This document shows, in pieces, positions 8,573 to 16,410 of a stretch of DNA of 42,208 bases (within the stretch, counting starts at the first letter, position 1; every line of letters starts with the position of its first letter). The notes under the pieces were generated by a model. The model was not told where the DNA came from. It saw nothing but the letters and a program-made list of their open reading frames with translations, and did not search any database. A program made the position numbers and the translations under genes. The DNA is from Rhodoglobus sp. (GTDB taxonomy: Bacteria; Actinomycetota; Actinomycetes; Actinomycetales; Microbacteriaceae), in the NCBI GenBank assembly GCA_025463515.1, contig JAODAQ010000031.1:1-42208 (forward strand). Direction: 5' to 3'.

Positions 8573-9492
8573 GGGGCGGCCTCCGCCAGCGCGGCCCAAA
8601 GGCCTTCCGGCTTCGAATCGTCGTCCATCATGGCAATACTCTCCTCGATCTGGTGCGGACTGTCGGCCCCGACGACGACGGAGGCCACCGCGCGCTCGGA
8701 CGCGGCGTACTTGAGTGCCGCTTGCGGCAGCGTAGTGCCGCGCCGGGTGGCGCCCTCGGCGATCCGCCGAGCGCGCGCGAGAAGCTCTGCCGACGCACGC
8801 TCGTACTCGTAGCGGTCGTGGTCTGCGGGCCAGGGCGAGGCGGTGAGCCCCGTGTTGAAGACGCCGGCATTGAGGATCGAGACGCCTCGCTCGCGACAGG
8901 CGGGGACGACGGAGCGCAGCGCGGTCTGGTCGAGCAGCGTGAGTCGACCCGCCACCATGACGGCATCGACATCGGCCTCGGACGCGAACCGCTCGAGCAC
9001 CCGGATGTCTCCGGACCCGACCCCGACCGCGCCGATGGTGCCGGCAGCCCGCAGACGGGCGAGCTCGGGCACGGCCTCGTCGAGCGCGGCGTCGGCGTGG
9101 CCCTCGGGGTCGTGCACGAGGACGATGTCGACCCGCTCAAGGCCCAGCCGCTCCAGGCTCTCCTCGAGCGAGCGCCGCACCCCCGCAGCGCTGAAGTCCC
9201 ACCGGCGCTCCGGCCCGCGAGGCGTCTCGACGATGAGTCTGCCGACCTTGGTGCTGACGGTGTAGCTGCTGCGGTCGCGGCGCGCGAGCGCCGCCCCGAG
9301 CCGGGACTCCGCGAGCCCGAGGCCGTAGTGCGGAGCCGTGTCGAAATACCGGATGCCGCCCGCCCAGGCGGCATCGACGATCGCGGCGGCCGTCTCCGAG
9401 GGCATCACGCCGTAGAGATCGCCGAGCTGCGCCGTACCGAGGCCCAGACTCGTGACCCGCACCTCCGTGCGCCCGACGGTCTCCGTCCTCAT
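8569..9492 (-). CDS. Aldo/keto reductase, aldose 1-dehydrogenase-like
   Basis: This 307-residue TIM-barrel oxidoreductase shows the full catalytic tetrad: Asp51 and Tyr56 (FDTAPHYG), Lys82 (VSTKVGR) and His127 (VLVHDPEG). The opening LGLGTAQLG and the pattern around the tetrad resemble the D-threo-aldose/L-fucose 1-dehydrogenase branch, which oxidises an aldose to a lactone. I chose the ATG at 9492 because it overlaps the stop of the RraA-type gene as ATGA. With the RraA-type aldolase homologue it could form part of an oxidative deoxy-sugar pathway ending in a 2-keto-3-deoxy acid split; that pathway is inference. Confidence 0.9.
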   Translation of the reverse strand: MRTETVGRTEVRVTSLGLGTAQLGDLYGVMPSETAAAIVDAAWAGGIRYFDTAPHYGLGLAESRLGAALARRDRSSYTVSTKVGRLIVETPRGPERRWDFSAAGVRRSLEESLERLGLERVDIVLVHDPEGHADAALDEAVPELARLRAAGTIGAVGVGSGDIRVLERFASEADVDAVMVAGRLTLLDQTALRSVVPACRERGVSILNAGVFNTGLTASPWPADHDRYEYERASAELLARARRIAEGATRRGTTLPQAALKYAASERAVASVVVGADSPHQIEESIAMMDDDSKPEGLWAALAEAAP

Positions 9493-10268
9493 GCAGGCTG
9501 CTTGGCGCGCCACGCCTCGTACTCGGCCCGGCTGTCGGGGCTGAGCGGGTAGTAGTCGGAGAGCCGCGCGCCCTCTTCAAGCCGCATCCGGCTGAACTCC
9601 TCCCAGTTCTCGTGGTCCTCGGCCGACTGGACGAGCTCGAGCGCCTTCGCGGCGGGCACGATGACGGCGCCGTCGTCGTCGGCGACCACGACATCGCCGG
9701 GCAGGCAGAGCACCCCGCCTGCTGCGATCGGCACGTCGTACGCCCACGGGAAGAGGTCCACCTGCGACGCGTAGTTCGGGGTGGTCCCCGTGCACCAGAT
9801 CGGCACTCCGAGCTCGCGCACGCGCGCGGCGTCCCGGATGCGGCCGTCGACCACGATTCCCGCGCCGCCGCGCCGCTTGAAGTAGCGCACGAGCATGTCG
9901 CCGAAGCATCCGGTGAACGGACTTCCGAACGCCTGCACGACGAGCACGTCGCCCTCCTGGACTGTCTCGAGCACCGCCCACAGTGCCGTGTGGCGCTCAA
10001 CGTACTCCTGGCTGAGGCCGCTCGCGACGTCCTCTCGCTGCGGCATGAACTGCAGCGTGAGCGCTGAGCCGACAACGCGGCTCCCGGTCTCGAGCGCGAC
10101 GGGGCCCTGCACCGCGGTGCGGGAGATGCCCATGCCGTTGAGCTTGGCCGACGCGGTGGCGGCGCTGACCGCGTCCATACGGCGGAGGATGTCGGCGTCG
10201 GCGCGCTGGAACGGCTCGCCGCGCACGGGAAGCGGCCACACCTGGGTGGGGTCGTCGGTGTCAGTCAT
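9489..10268 (-). CDS. RraA-family aldolase homologue (HMG/CHA aldolase type)
   Basis: This 259-residue protein carries the RraA fold signature: GGAGIVVDGRIRD at residues 134-146, with the Arg and Asp that bind substrate and metal, and GDVVVADDDGAVIVP further on. The family includes divalent-metal class II aldolases that cleave 4-hydroxy-4-methyl-2-oxoglutarate and related 2-keto acids, along with proteins first named as RNase E inhibitors. In an operon with sugar oxidoreductases, an aldolase for a 2-keto-3-deoxy sugar acid is more likely than a role in RNA. It is coupled to the 644-residue protein and to the reductase by ATGA overlaps on both sides. Confidence 0.85.
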   Translation of the reverse strand: MTDTDDPTQVWPLPVRGEPFQRADADILRRMDAVSAATASAKLNGMGISRTAVQGPVALETGSRVVGSALTLQFMPQREDVASGLSQEYVERHTALWAVLETVQEGDVLVVQAFGSPFTGCFGDMLVRYFKRRGGAGIVVDGRIRDAARVRELGVPIWCTGTTPNYASQVDLFPWAYDVPIAAGGVLCLPGDVVVADDDGAVIVPAAKALELVQSAEDHENWEEFSRMRLEEGARLSDYYPLSPDSRAEYEAWRAKQPA

Positions 10269-12199
10269 CGGTGGTTCTCCTGGTTGTGAAACGTGCGGTG
10301 GGCGGCCGTGAAGGGCCGCCTGGTGATGTCGAGCCGCATCGTGATGCGGTGCAGCGGCGGCAGGATCACGGTGATCCGCGCGGCGCCGGGAGTCGCGGCG
10401 CCCTCAGCGCCCGCGGGATCGGGAATGAGGTAGCTGCCCGAGCTGCCGGGGTAGTCCTCGGCAGCTGTGTCGAAGACGACGCGGTCGATGCGGTCCTCGC
10501 CGAACGCTCCGGCCTGCACGACCACCTCGCGCGCCTCGTCGGCGCCCAGGTTCACGAGTTCGAGCCGGATGCCCGCGCCATCGACCTCGCTGACCAGCGC
10601 GGCGACGTCCTCGGGCAATCCCGGGCGCCCGCGCAGCGCATCGCCGTACACGACCCGTGCGAGCGCGAGCCCGCCGTTGTACAGCGCGGGCGGCGCGCCC
10701 GTGGTCAACTGCGTGAGCACCTCGGTGACCACCGGATTCAGGCGCTGCCACCAGTGGATGTCGTCGTCCGGCGGTCCGAACGGGGTGGCCCGCATCATCC
10801 CGAGCCGACGTGCGACCTGCCCGAGCGCGAGCTCGAGGGCGTCTCGCGGGTAGTCCGGATTGCGGCCGAGCAGGTAGGAGATCCAGGGCGCTTCGTGGCC
10901 CTGCTCCTCCTTGTCGTGGAACCACTTGGTGATGCGCCAGTCGAAGCCGGACTCCGCCTCGACCGCGGCCAGTCGCTGCAGGTCGGCGGAGTCGGACGTC
11001 AACCACCAGAGCCACACGGGGTAGCTGAGCTGCACGGGGTTGAAGTCGAACCAGCCGGCGGATCCGTGGCGGTACGGCACGAGCTGGATCGAGGCGTCCG
11101 GCTCGACGCCCATCTTCTGCACCCAGCCCCAGCCCATCTTCTCGGCGGCAGCGGCACCGGTGGTCGTGAAGCCCTCGGCGATGACGGTGTCCAGGGGCAC
11201 GCGCGCGATGTCGAGGCTGCCGGTGTCCCCCGTGATGATCGTCTCGTTGACGGCGGCGATGATCGCGCCCATCTCGACCGACGGTAGCCCGTGCGGCCAG
11301 GCCCAGCCGTAGTGCCCGCCGAACCAGTGCCCGCCGTGGAGCTCTCCGACCACTCCGGAGGGGCCGACGTTGTCGGGGATCAGGCCGCCGTTGGCTGCGG
11401 CCCGCTCGCGCCAGGCACCCACGTACTCGAGCACCCAGTCCGCGAACTCGGGGTCGTGGTCGTAGAGCCAGGCGTTGGTGACGAGGGAGGTCGATGCGAG
11501 GTTGACGGCGGTGTCGCCGCGGCCCAGGCGGTCCTGCATCGCATCGCCCATCCGGCGCGCGTTGTCGCCCGACGCAAGGTCGTCCCAGGCGGCGATGCCC
11601 TCGAGGTCGCCGAGCGGCAGCCCGTAGGGCTTCATACCGGTCTGCTCGACGCTGTACTCGATCCACTCGGTCCCGAGTCCCGCGCGAGGTCCGCCCGATC
11701 CGGTATGCGGTGCGACGATGATCCGGGTTGCGGGGTCGTAGTTGCCCGACGCGGGGTCGGCGTAGAGCCGCGCGAACCGCATCGCCCGCTCACGGAACTC
11801 CGCGTCATCCGGGTCGGCCGCGCAGATCGCGTAGAAGAAGATGAGCGACTCGCCCTGGTGGAACCAGTCGTAGCCGAGCTCGTACTCGTCCTTCACGAAG
11901 CCGAACTCGGTCATCTGCGCCGTCACGCCGGTCCAGTGCTTCTTGACGGCGGGCAGCAAGTCCTCAGACCCGCCCAGCCTGTACAGCACCGGCCAGTTGA
12001 AGAAGGGCTCGTAGAAGTCGTCGACCCCGTCGCGGTGGTGCATCCGTCCCGCGTACGCGAGACGGCCGTCGGGCTCGCAGTAGGTGGACTCGAACTCGCG
12101 CCAGGCGCCGTCCAGCAGGTCGAACAGTCGGCGCTCCAGTACGGCCCAGACCGGTGTCGACCGCAGGGGCACGCTCGCGGTGATGCGCGGCTCGCTCAT
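10265..12199 (-). CDS. Unrecognised 644-residue protein, probable alpha/alpha-toroid sugar enzyme
   Basis: I do not recognise the family with confidence. The sequence is rich in Trp, His and acidic residues in alpha-helical blocks (FFNWPVLYRLGG near 65-77, ELGYDWFHQGE near 105-115, GGHWFGGHYGWAWPHG near 290-305, then a WGWVQKMGVEPD block). This composition is typical of alpha/alpha-barrel glycosidases and lyases. The last ~150 residues look like a beta-sandwich. No signal peptide is present. It sits directly after two sugar permeases and before an RraA-type aldolase gene, coupled by ATGA overlaps on each side, which is where the first intracellular hydrolase of such an operon normally lies. 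A glycoside hydrolase or lyase role is inferred from context only. Confidence 0.75.
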   Translation of the reverse strand: MSEPRITASVPLRSTPVWAVLERRLFDLLDGAWREFESTYCEPDGRLAYAGRMHHRDGVDDFYEPFFNWPVLYRLGGSEDLLPAVKKHWTGVTAQMTEFGFVKDEYELGYDWFHQGESLIFFYAICAADPDDAEFRERAMRFARLYADPASGNYDPATRIIVAPHTGSGGPRAGLGTEWIEYSVEQTGMKPYGLPLGDLEGIAAWDDLASGDNARRMGDAMQDRLGRGDTAVNLASTSLVTNAWLYDHDPEFADWVLEYVGAWRERAAANGGLIPDNVGPSGVVGELHGGHWFGGHYGWAWPHGLPSVEMGAIIAAVNETIITGDTGSLDIARVPLDTVIAEGFTTTGAAAAEKMGWGWVQKMGVEPDASIQLVPYRHGSAGWFDFNPVQLSYPVWLWWLTSDSADLQRLAAVEAESGFDWRITKWFHDKEEQGHEAPWISYLLGRNPDYPRDALELALGQVARRLGMMRATPFGPPDDDIHWWQRLNPVVTEVLTQLTTGAPPALYNGGLALARVVYGDALRGRPGLPEDVAALVSEVDGAGIRLELVNLGADEAREVVVQAGAFGEDRIDRVVFDTAAEDYPGSSGSYLIPDPAGAEGAATPGAARITVILPPLHRITMRLDITRRPFTAAHRTFHNQENHR

Positions 12200-13026
12200 C
12201 CCTTCACCGCTCCTGTCGTCAGCCCGCCGATGATGCGCTTCTGCAGGAACACGTAGAAGATCACAGCGGGAGCTGCTGCGAGGAGCATGTTCGGGTACAC
12301 GAGCGTGTAGTCGGTCGAGAGGCGGCTGATGGCGGCGTAGATGCCGGTGGTCACCGTGTAGACGCCCGACGAGGGCCCGAGCAGGAACTGCGGGCTCACG
12401 AAGTCGCCCCAGACCCCCACAGAGTTCAGGATGACTGTCGTCGCCACGACCGGGCGCATCAGCGGGAAGATGACCCGCCAGAACGTGCCGAATCGGGTGG
12501 CGCCGTCGATCTTGGCGGCCTCGTCGAGCTCACGCGGGATGCTCTGAATGAACGCGACGAACAGGAACATCGTCGTCGGGATGGTGAGCGTCGTCTCGAA
12601 CAGGAAGAAGCCCGGGATCGTGCCGATGAGGCCGACGGTCTTGAGCACGTAGATCACGGGGATGACGATCGTCGAGCCGGGGATGAACAGCCCGGTCAGC
12701 AGCAGGAGCAGCACGACGCGGTGGTACTTCCGCGCCCCTCGCGCGATCGCGTAGGCCGCGGGGCCCACGATGGCGAGGTTCAGCAGGTTGACGATGACGA
12801 CGAAGAGGAGCGTGACCCCGTAGGCGGCGACGACGTTGAAGTCTGTCGACGTGAGGGCGCGCCACAGGTACTCGAACGAGAATCCGTCGGCCGGCCAGGT
12901 GAACGGCGCCGTCAGGATGTCGTTCTGCGACTTGAACGCGTTCGTCAGGAGCAGGTACAGGGGGATGACCATCACGAGGATGAGCACGGCGATGAACAGC
13001 CAGCGGCCGGTGCGGCGGGCGATCAT
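12196..13026 (-). CDS. Carbohydrate ABC transporter permease (MalG/AraQ type)
   Basis: This 276-residue permease of the module-2 importer has a first membrane helix near residues 8-28, the EAA loop (ELDEAAKIDGATRFGTFWR, then FPLMRP) and the ...TTGAVKG tail of MalG-type subunits. I chose the ATG at 13026 (start MIARRTG), which overlaps the upstream permease stop as ATGA. Upstream in-frame codons are shadow sequence of that gene. The following gene again starts by an ATGA overlap. Confidence 0.93.
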   Translation of the reverse strand: MIARRTGRWLFIAVLILVMVIPLYLLLTNAFKSQNDILTAPFTWPADGFSFEYLWRALTSTDFNVVAAYGVTLLFVVIVNLLNLAIVGPAAYAIARGARKYHRVVLLLLLTGLFIPGSTIVIPVIYVLKTVGLIGTIPGFFLFETTLTIPTTMFLFVAFIQSIPRELDEAAKIDGATRFGTFWRVIFPLMRPVVATTVILNSVGVWGDFVSPQFLLGPSSGVYTVTTGIYAAISRLSTDYTLVYPNMLLAAAPAVIFYVFLQKRIIGGLTTGAVKG

Positions 13027-13988
13027 GCTGCCACCGCCTCTTCGGCGCGGCGGCGGCCGGCGGTGATCCCCACCGTCACGATCACGATCACGATCATCAG
13101 CACCACCGACTGGGCGGCGCCGTACCCGAGCTGCGAGTTCTCGAACGACGAGGTGAGGATGCTCCCCACAATGCTCTGCGTCGAGCCGGCCGGCCCGCCC
13201 TTGGTGAGGGCGAGGATCATCTCGAACACCCGCAGCAGCCCGATCACGACGAGCACCACGTTGACAGTGACCGTGGGCGCCAGCATCGGGAGCTTGATGC
13301 GCCAGAACGTCTGCCACGGGGATGCGCCGTCGATGGTCGCTGCCTCGAGGAGGCTCTCGGGAACGGTCTGCAGGCCCGCGAGGTAGAGCACGACGTTCAC
13401 GCCGAAGCTCGACCAGACGATGATGACGATGAGCGTGGCCATCGCCCAGGTCGGGTCGGACAGGAACGGCAGCTTCTCCTGGCCGAGAGCGCCGAGGGCC
13501 GAGTTGACCGCGCCGTTCGCGCCGAGGATCGACGACCAGAGGAAGCCCAGGATGACCGGGCCGACGATGTAGGGGTAGAAGACGAGCACGCGCAGGAACG
13601 AGTTGATCCGCGTACTGCGATTGAGGAACAGCGCGAGGCCGAGCCCCGCGACGTTGCACGCCACGGTGCCGATCGCGGTGATCAACAGGGTGACTCCGGC
13701 GGCGCGGATCACCGTCGGGTCCTGGGTGAGGCGGATGTAGTTGCGCAGCCCGGTCAGCTCCGCCGGCAGCGTGAAGCCGTCCCAGTTGGTGAAGCTGAGG
13801 TACAGCGCGATGAAGATCGGGATGATGATCAGGCCGACGACCAGGATCAGCGGCGGGGTCAGCATGGCGAAGTCGACAAGGGTCTCCCGCCGACGGGCGC
13901 GCACGACGCCCTGCCGCGGTCGAACCCCGCCCAACGGGGCGGCCGCAACAGCGGCCGCCCCGAGGGTGTTGGTGTTACTGGTTGGCAT
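13023..13988 (-). CDS. Carbohydrate ABC transporter permease (MalF/UgpA type)
   Basis: This permease of about 321 residues has a long basic N-terminal tail, then a first helix (MLTPPLILVVGLIIIPI), FTNWDGF and the EAA loop (LLEAATIDGASPWQTFWR). I chose the ATG at 13988 (start MPTSNTN), which overlaps the end of the binding-protein gene by 14 bases. The ATG at 14024 would extend the overlap further without a better ribosome site. The exact start is less certain than for its neighbours because GGTGG is a weak site. It pairs with the 12196-13026 permease. Confidence 0.9.
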   Translation of the reverse strand: MPTSNTNTLGAAAVAAAPLGGVRPRQGVVRARRRETLVDFAMLTPPLILVVGLIIIPIFIALYLSFTNWDGFTLPAELTGLRNYIRLTQDPTVIRAAGVTLLITAIGTVACNVAGLGLALFLNRSTRINSFLRVLVFYPYIVGPVILGFLWSSILGANGAVNSALGALGQEKLPFLSDPTWAMATLIVIIVWSSFGVNVVLYLAGLQTVPESLLEAATIDGASPWQTFWRIKLPMLAPTVTVNVVLVVIGLLRVFEMILALTKGGPAGSTQSIVGSILTSSFENSQLGYGAAQSVVLMIVIVIVTVGITAGRRRAEEAVAA

Positions 13989-15234
13989 TTGCGTCCCACC
14001 ACGTGTCGAGCGCCGCCGCAGCATCCTTCGCCGAGGTGCCCGTGTAGAGCGACTGCACGACGGTCGTCAGCTGGTTGCCGAAGGCCGGGTTCAGGCCGGG
14101 AGCCGTGCCGTTGAAGGTTCCCGGAGCGGCGTCCAGGAGGTCGGCGACCGCGGTGTTCAGGTCGCTGCCCGGGTAGCTGAATCCGGCGCGGAAGTTGCCC
14201 TCCGACTTGAGCGAGGTCTCGACCGCTGTCTTGTCGCTGACCAGGTACTTGACGAGCTCCATCGCGAGCGCCTGGTTCTTCGACGACTTCAGGATCGAGT
14301 ACGGCTGGGCGGTACCGCCCTCCTGCTTCGGGATCGAGCCGTCAACGGTCGGCACCGGGAACACGCCGATCTCGAACGGAAGGTCTGTTGCCGCGTCGGC
14401 GCTCGCCACGAACCAGTTGGCCATGATGTACGTGCCGACCTTGCCCGAGAGGAACTCGGTGATCGAGTCGTCGTACTTCTTGCCCAGCGAGTCGCTGGGG
14501 ATGGCGCCGCTGGCGATCCAGCCCGCGTAGGCGTCGAGGTAGGTCGCCCACGGGCTGTCGGCGAACGTCACCTTCTTGTCGTTGCGGTCCTGGTACCAGT
14601 TGAAGTTGTCGCCGAGCACGCCCGGGTCAGCCATCATGCCGAACTGGGCGGAGGTCACCCACTCGCCCGCGGTCTCGAGCCCGATGTATCCGGCTGCCTG
14701 CAGCTTCGCAAGCGCGGCCGTGTACTCGTCGAGCGACTTCGGGAGGTCGGTGATTCCGGCATCGTCGAACGCGGTCTTGTTGTAGTAGACGAGGGACTTG
14801 ATCTGAACGCCGGTGGCGACCTGCCAGACCTTGCCGTCGACCGTGTTGGTCTCGACGAGGGGCGTGTCCTTCACCCACTGCTCATCGGGGAAGTCGGTCA
14901 TCTGCGGGGCTACGACCTTGTCGAGGCTGCTCGCGACGATGTCGGGGGTGGAGCCCGCGGCGAGCTCCTGCTGGAGCGTGGACTGCACATCCTTGCCCGA
15001 CGGCGACTCGATGGTGACCGTCACGCCGGGGTGGCTGTCGATGAAGGGCTGAACGAGCCCTTCGTAGTACTCCTTGGTCAGCACCGGAGTGATGTTGGCG
15101 AGAATGCGGATGTCACCGGTGGTGGCGTCACCGGTGGTGGAGTCGGATGCCGCGCATCCGCTCAGGCCGATGAACGTCGCTGCGACGAGCCCGATGGCGA
15201 AAGCGGCTTTGACGCCTCGCTTGCTGTGGGTCAT
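13975..15234 (-). CDS. Extracellular sugar-binding lipoprotein of ABC importer
   Basis: This 419-residue family 1 solute-binding protein has a short basic start, a hydrophobic helix and a lipobox ending in Cys27 (GLSGCA). A Thr/Asp-rich linker and a DIRILANITP first strand follow. The ATG at 15234 has a very strong AAGGAGG site. It leads the long module-2 operon and lies directly behind a consensus-like promoter and a perfect operator palindrome for the GntR protein encoded just upstream. The residues that would show the sugar specificity cannot be judged by eye. Confidence 0.93.
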   Translation of the reverse strand: MTHSKRGVKAAFAIGLVAATFIGLSGCAASDSTTGDATTGDIRILANITPVLTKEYYEGLVQPFIDSHPGVTVTIESPSGKDVQSTLQQELAAGSTPDIVASSLDKVVAPQMTDFPDEQWVKDTPLVETNTVDGKVWQVATGVQIKSLVYYNKTAFDDAGITDLPKSLDEYTAALAKLQAAGYIGLETAGEWVTSAQFGMMADPGVLGDNFNWYQDRNDKKVTFADSPWATYLDAYAGWIASGAIPSDSLGKKYDDSITEFLSGKVGTYIMANWFVASADAATDLPFEIGVFPVPTVDGSIPKQEGGTAQPYSILKSSKNQALAMELVKYLVSDKTAVETSLKSEGNFRAGFSYPGSDLNTAVADLLDAAPGTFNGTAPGLNPAFGNQLTTVVQSLYTGTSAKDAAAALDTWWDANANQ

Positions 15235-15253
15235 TAATCCTCCTTGATTAAGT

Positions 15254-15275
15254 AATCGCCTATCGATAGGCGATT
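15254..15275. promoter_or_regulatory. GntR-type operator at the start of the module-2 operon
   Basis: Perfect 22-base palindrome built of two 11-base arms (AATCGCCTATC and its complement) with no spacer. It starts at the predicted +1 of the sugar operon, so a bound dimer would block transcription. A related 13-base half-site lies before the GntR gene itself at 16002-16014. Confidence 0.75.
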
Positions 15276-15281
15276 GAGTGA

Positions 15282-15310
15282 ATGCTAACGCCGGGCTGCC
15301 CCGCTGTCAA
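15282..15310 (-). promoter_or_regulatory. Strong sigma-70-type promoter of the module-2 operon
   Basis: On the minus strand a consensus TTGACA -35 box (15305-15310), a 17-base spacer and a TAGCAT -10 box (15282-15287) precede the operator at 15254-15275 and the binding-protein gene. This is the clearest promoter in the window. Confidence 0.75.
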
Positions 15311-15317
15311 AGAACTG

Positions 15318-15962
15318 CTACGGAGTCGCTTCGAGGGCGCCGGATGCGTGGGCGTAAAAGGCCTCGCCGGCGGCCGTCGGGTCGCCCGCGACGAGGGCAT
15401 CGATGAGATCCGTGTGCCACTGGACCATCACGGAGCGGTTGCCCGCGAACGACGGGTCGCCGATGGCGCGCTGGCTCACGAGGATCGGCTCGAGGGCATC
15501 CCACACCCGAGCCAGCAGCGCGTGACCACTCACGGCGAGCGCCCTCCGGTGGAACTCCATGTCCAGCTGCCGGAACCCTGCCCAGTCACCCGCGGAGACT
15601 GACGCCGCCATCCGGTCGACCAGCGCCCGGAGTGAGGCGACGTCGCCGTCCGAGACGTTGCCCGCGGCGGCGCGCGCCCCAACACTCTCCAGATCTGCCC
15701 GCAGTTCGCGCGCTATCGCGAACTCCTCCGGCGAGATCTCGGTGACGTAGCTCCCCCGCCGGGGCTCCGAGGTGACGAGGCCGGCGTGCACGAGGCGCTT
15801 CACCGCCTCCCGCACGGGAGCCTGGCTGACCCCGAGCCGGCGGGCGATCTCCGACTCGACGATGCGGTCGCCCGGCGCCCGAGTCCCGTCGAGGATCGAC
15901 CCCAGGATCATGTCGTACACCTTGTCCGAGAGCAGCTCTCGGCCGATTTCCATTTCCGACAT
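15318..15962 (-). CDS. GntR-family repressor with FCD sensor domain
   Basis: This 214-residue regulator has a winged helix-turn-helix (residues ~12-75, with LGVSQAPVREAVKRLVHAGLV) and a C-terminal all-helical FCD domain. The latter carries the metal-binding pattern of acidic and His residues (DMEFHRRAL, then HTDLIDAL). I chose the ATG at 15962; a second ATG nine bases later is possible, while readings starting upstream pass through the operator region. It probably represses the module-2 operon at 15254-15275 and its own gene and rhaM through 16002-16014. The ligand is probably a sugar acid or other pathway intermediate. Confidence 0.9.
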   Translation of the reverse strand: MSEMEIGRELLSDKVYDMILGSILDGTRAPGDRIVESEIARRLGVSQAPVREAVKRLVHAGLVTSEPRRGSYVTEISPEEFAIARELRADLESVGARAAAGNVSDGDVASLRALVDRMAASVSAGDWAGFRQLDMEFHRRALAVSGHALLARVWDALEPILVSQRAIGDPSFAGNRSVMVQWHTDLIDALVAGDPTAAGEAFYAHASGALEATP

Positions 15963-16001
15963 CGCCGTCGCATCCCTTCGTAGACCGTGAGACCACGCTA
16001 G

Positions 16002-16014
16002 TCGATAGTCGATT
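16002..16014. promoter_or_regulatory. Second GntR half-operator between gntR and rhaM-like gene
   Basis: TCGATAGTCGATT matches the right arm of the 15254-15275 palindrome with one difference (T for G at position 8). The other arm is poorly conserved. Its position between divergent genes suggests weaker autoregulation of the repressor and joint control of the mutarotase-like gene. Confidence 0.5.
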
Positions 16015-16047
16015 GACGGATTCCACGCAACAAGCTTCACTGAGCGG

Positions 16048-16383
16048 ATGGAACTCGTCGGATACCGCACGCGCCTGAGGCCCGGCCAGCTCGAGCGCTA
16101 CACCGCGACCCACTCCCGCATCCCGGAGCCGGTGGCCGAGGCGCTCCGGGGCGCAGGGGTCATCCAGTGGACCATCTGGGCCGACGGCGAGACCCTCTTC
16201 CACACGATCCTGACCGCCCACGGCCGGGACGCCATGGGCGAGGCCATGGCGTCCCTGGGCCCGCTCGACCCCGAGTGGGACGCCCTCATCGCGACCATGG
16301 TCGACGACTCCCCGGAGTCCTCGGCGGTGCTGCCTCTCGTGTGGCACCTCGACGGCAGTACGCAGGGGCCGGCGCTCGGCTGA
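16048..16383 (+). CDS. rhaM: L-rhamnose mutarotase-like protein
   Basis: This 111-residue protein has the length and layout of the RhaM family (dimeric ferredoxin-like fold), which interconverts alpha and beta anomers of L-rhamnose. The opening YRTRLRPGQLERYTATHSRIPEPV carries the family's conserved His near residue 22, and the core IQWTIWADGETLFHTI strand fits. The ATG has only a weak GAGCGG site. It is transcribed away from the GntR gene and ends 27 bases from the end of the convergent GH78 gene. With the rhamnosidase next door, a role on freed L-rhamnose is likely; L-fucose or another 6-deoxyhexose is also possible. Confidence 0.8.
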   Translation: MELVGYRTRLRPGQLERYTATHSRIPEPVAEALRGAGVIQWTIWADGETLFHTILTAHGRDAMGEAMASLGPLDPEWDALIATMVDDSPESSAVLPLVWHLDGSTQGPALG

Positions 16384-16410
16384 GCGGGCGGGGTCGCTAC
16401 GGCTGCGGGC

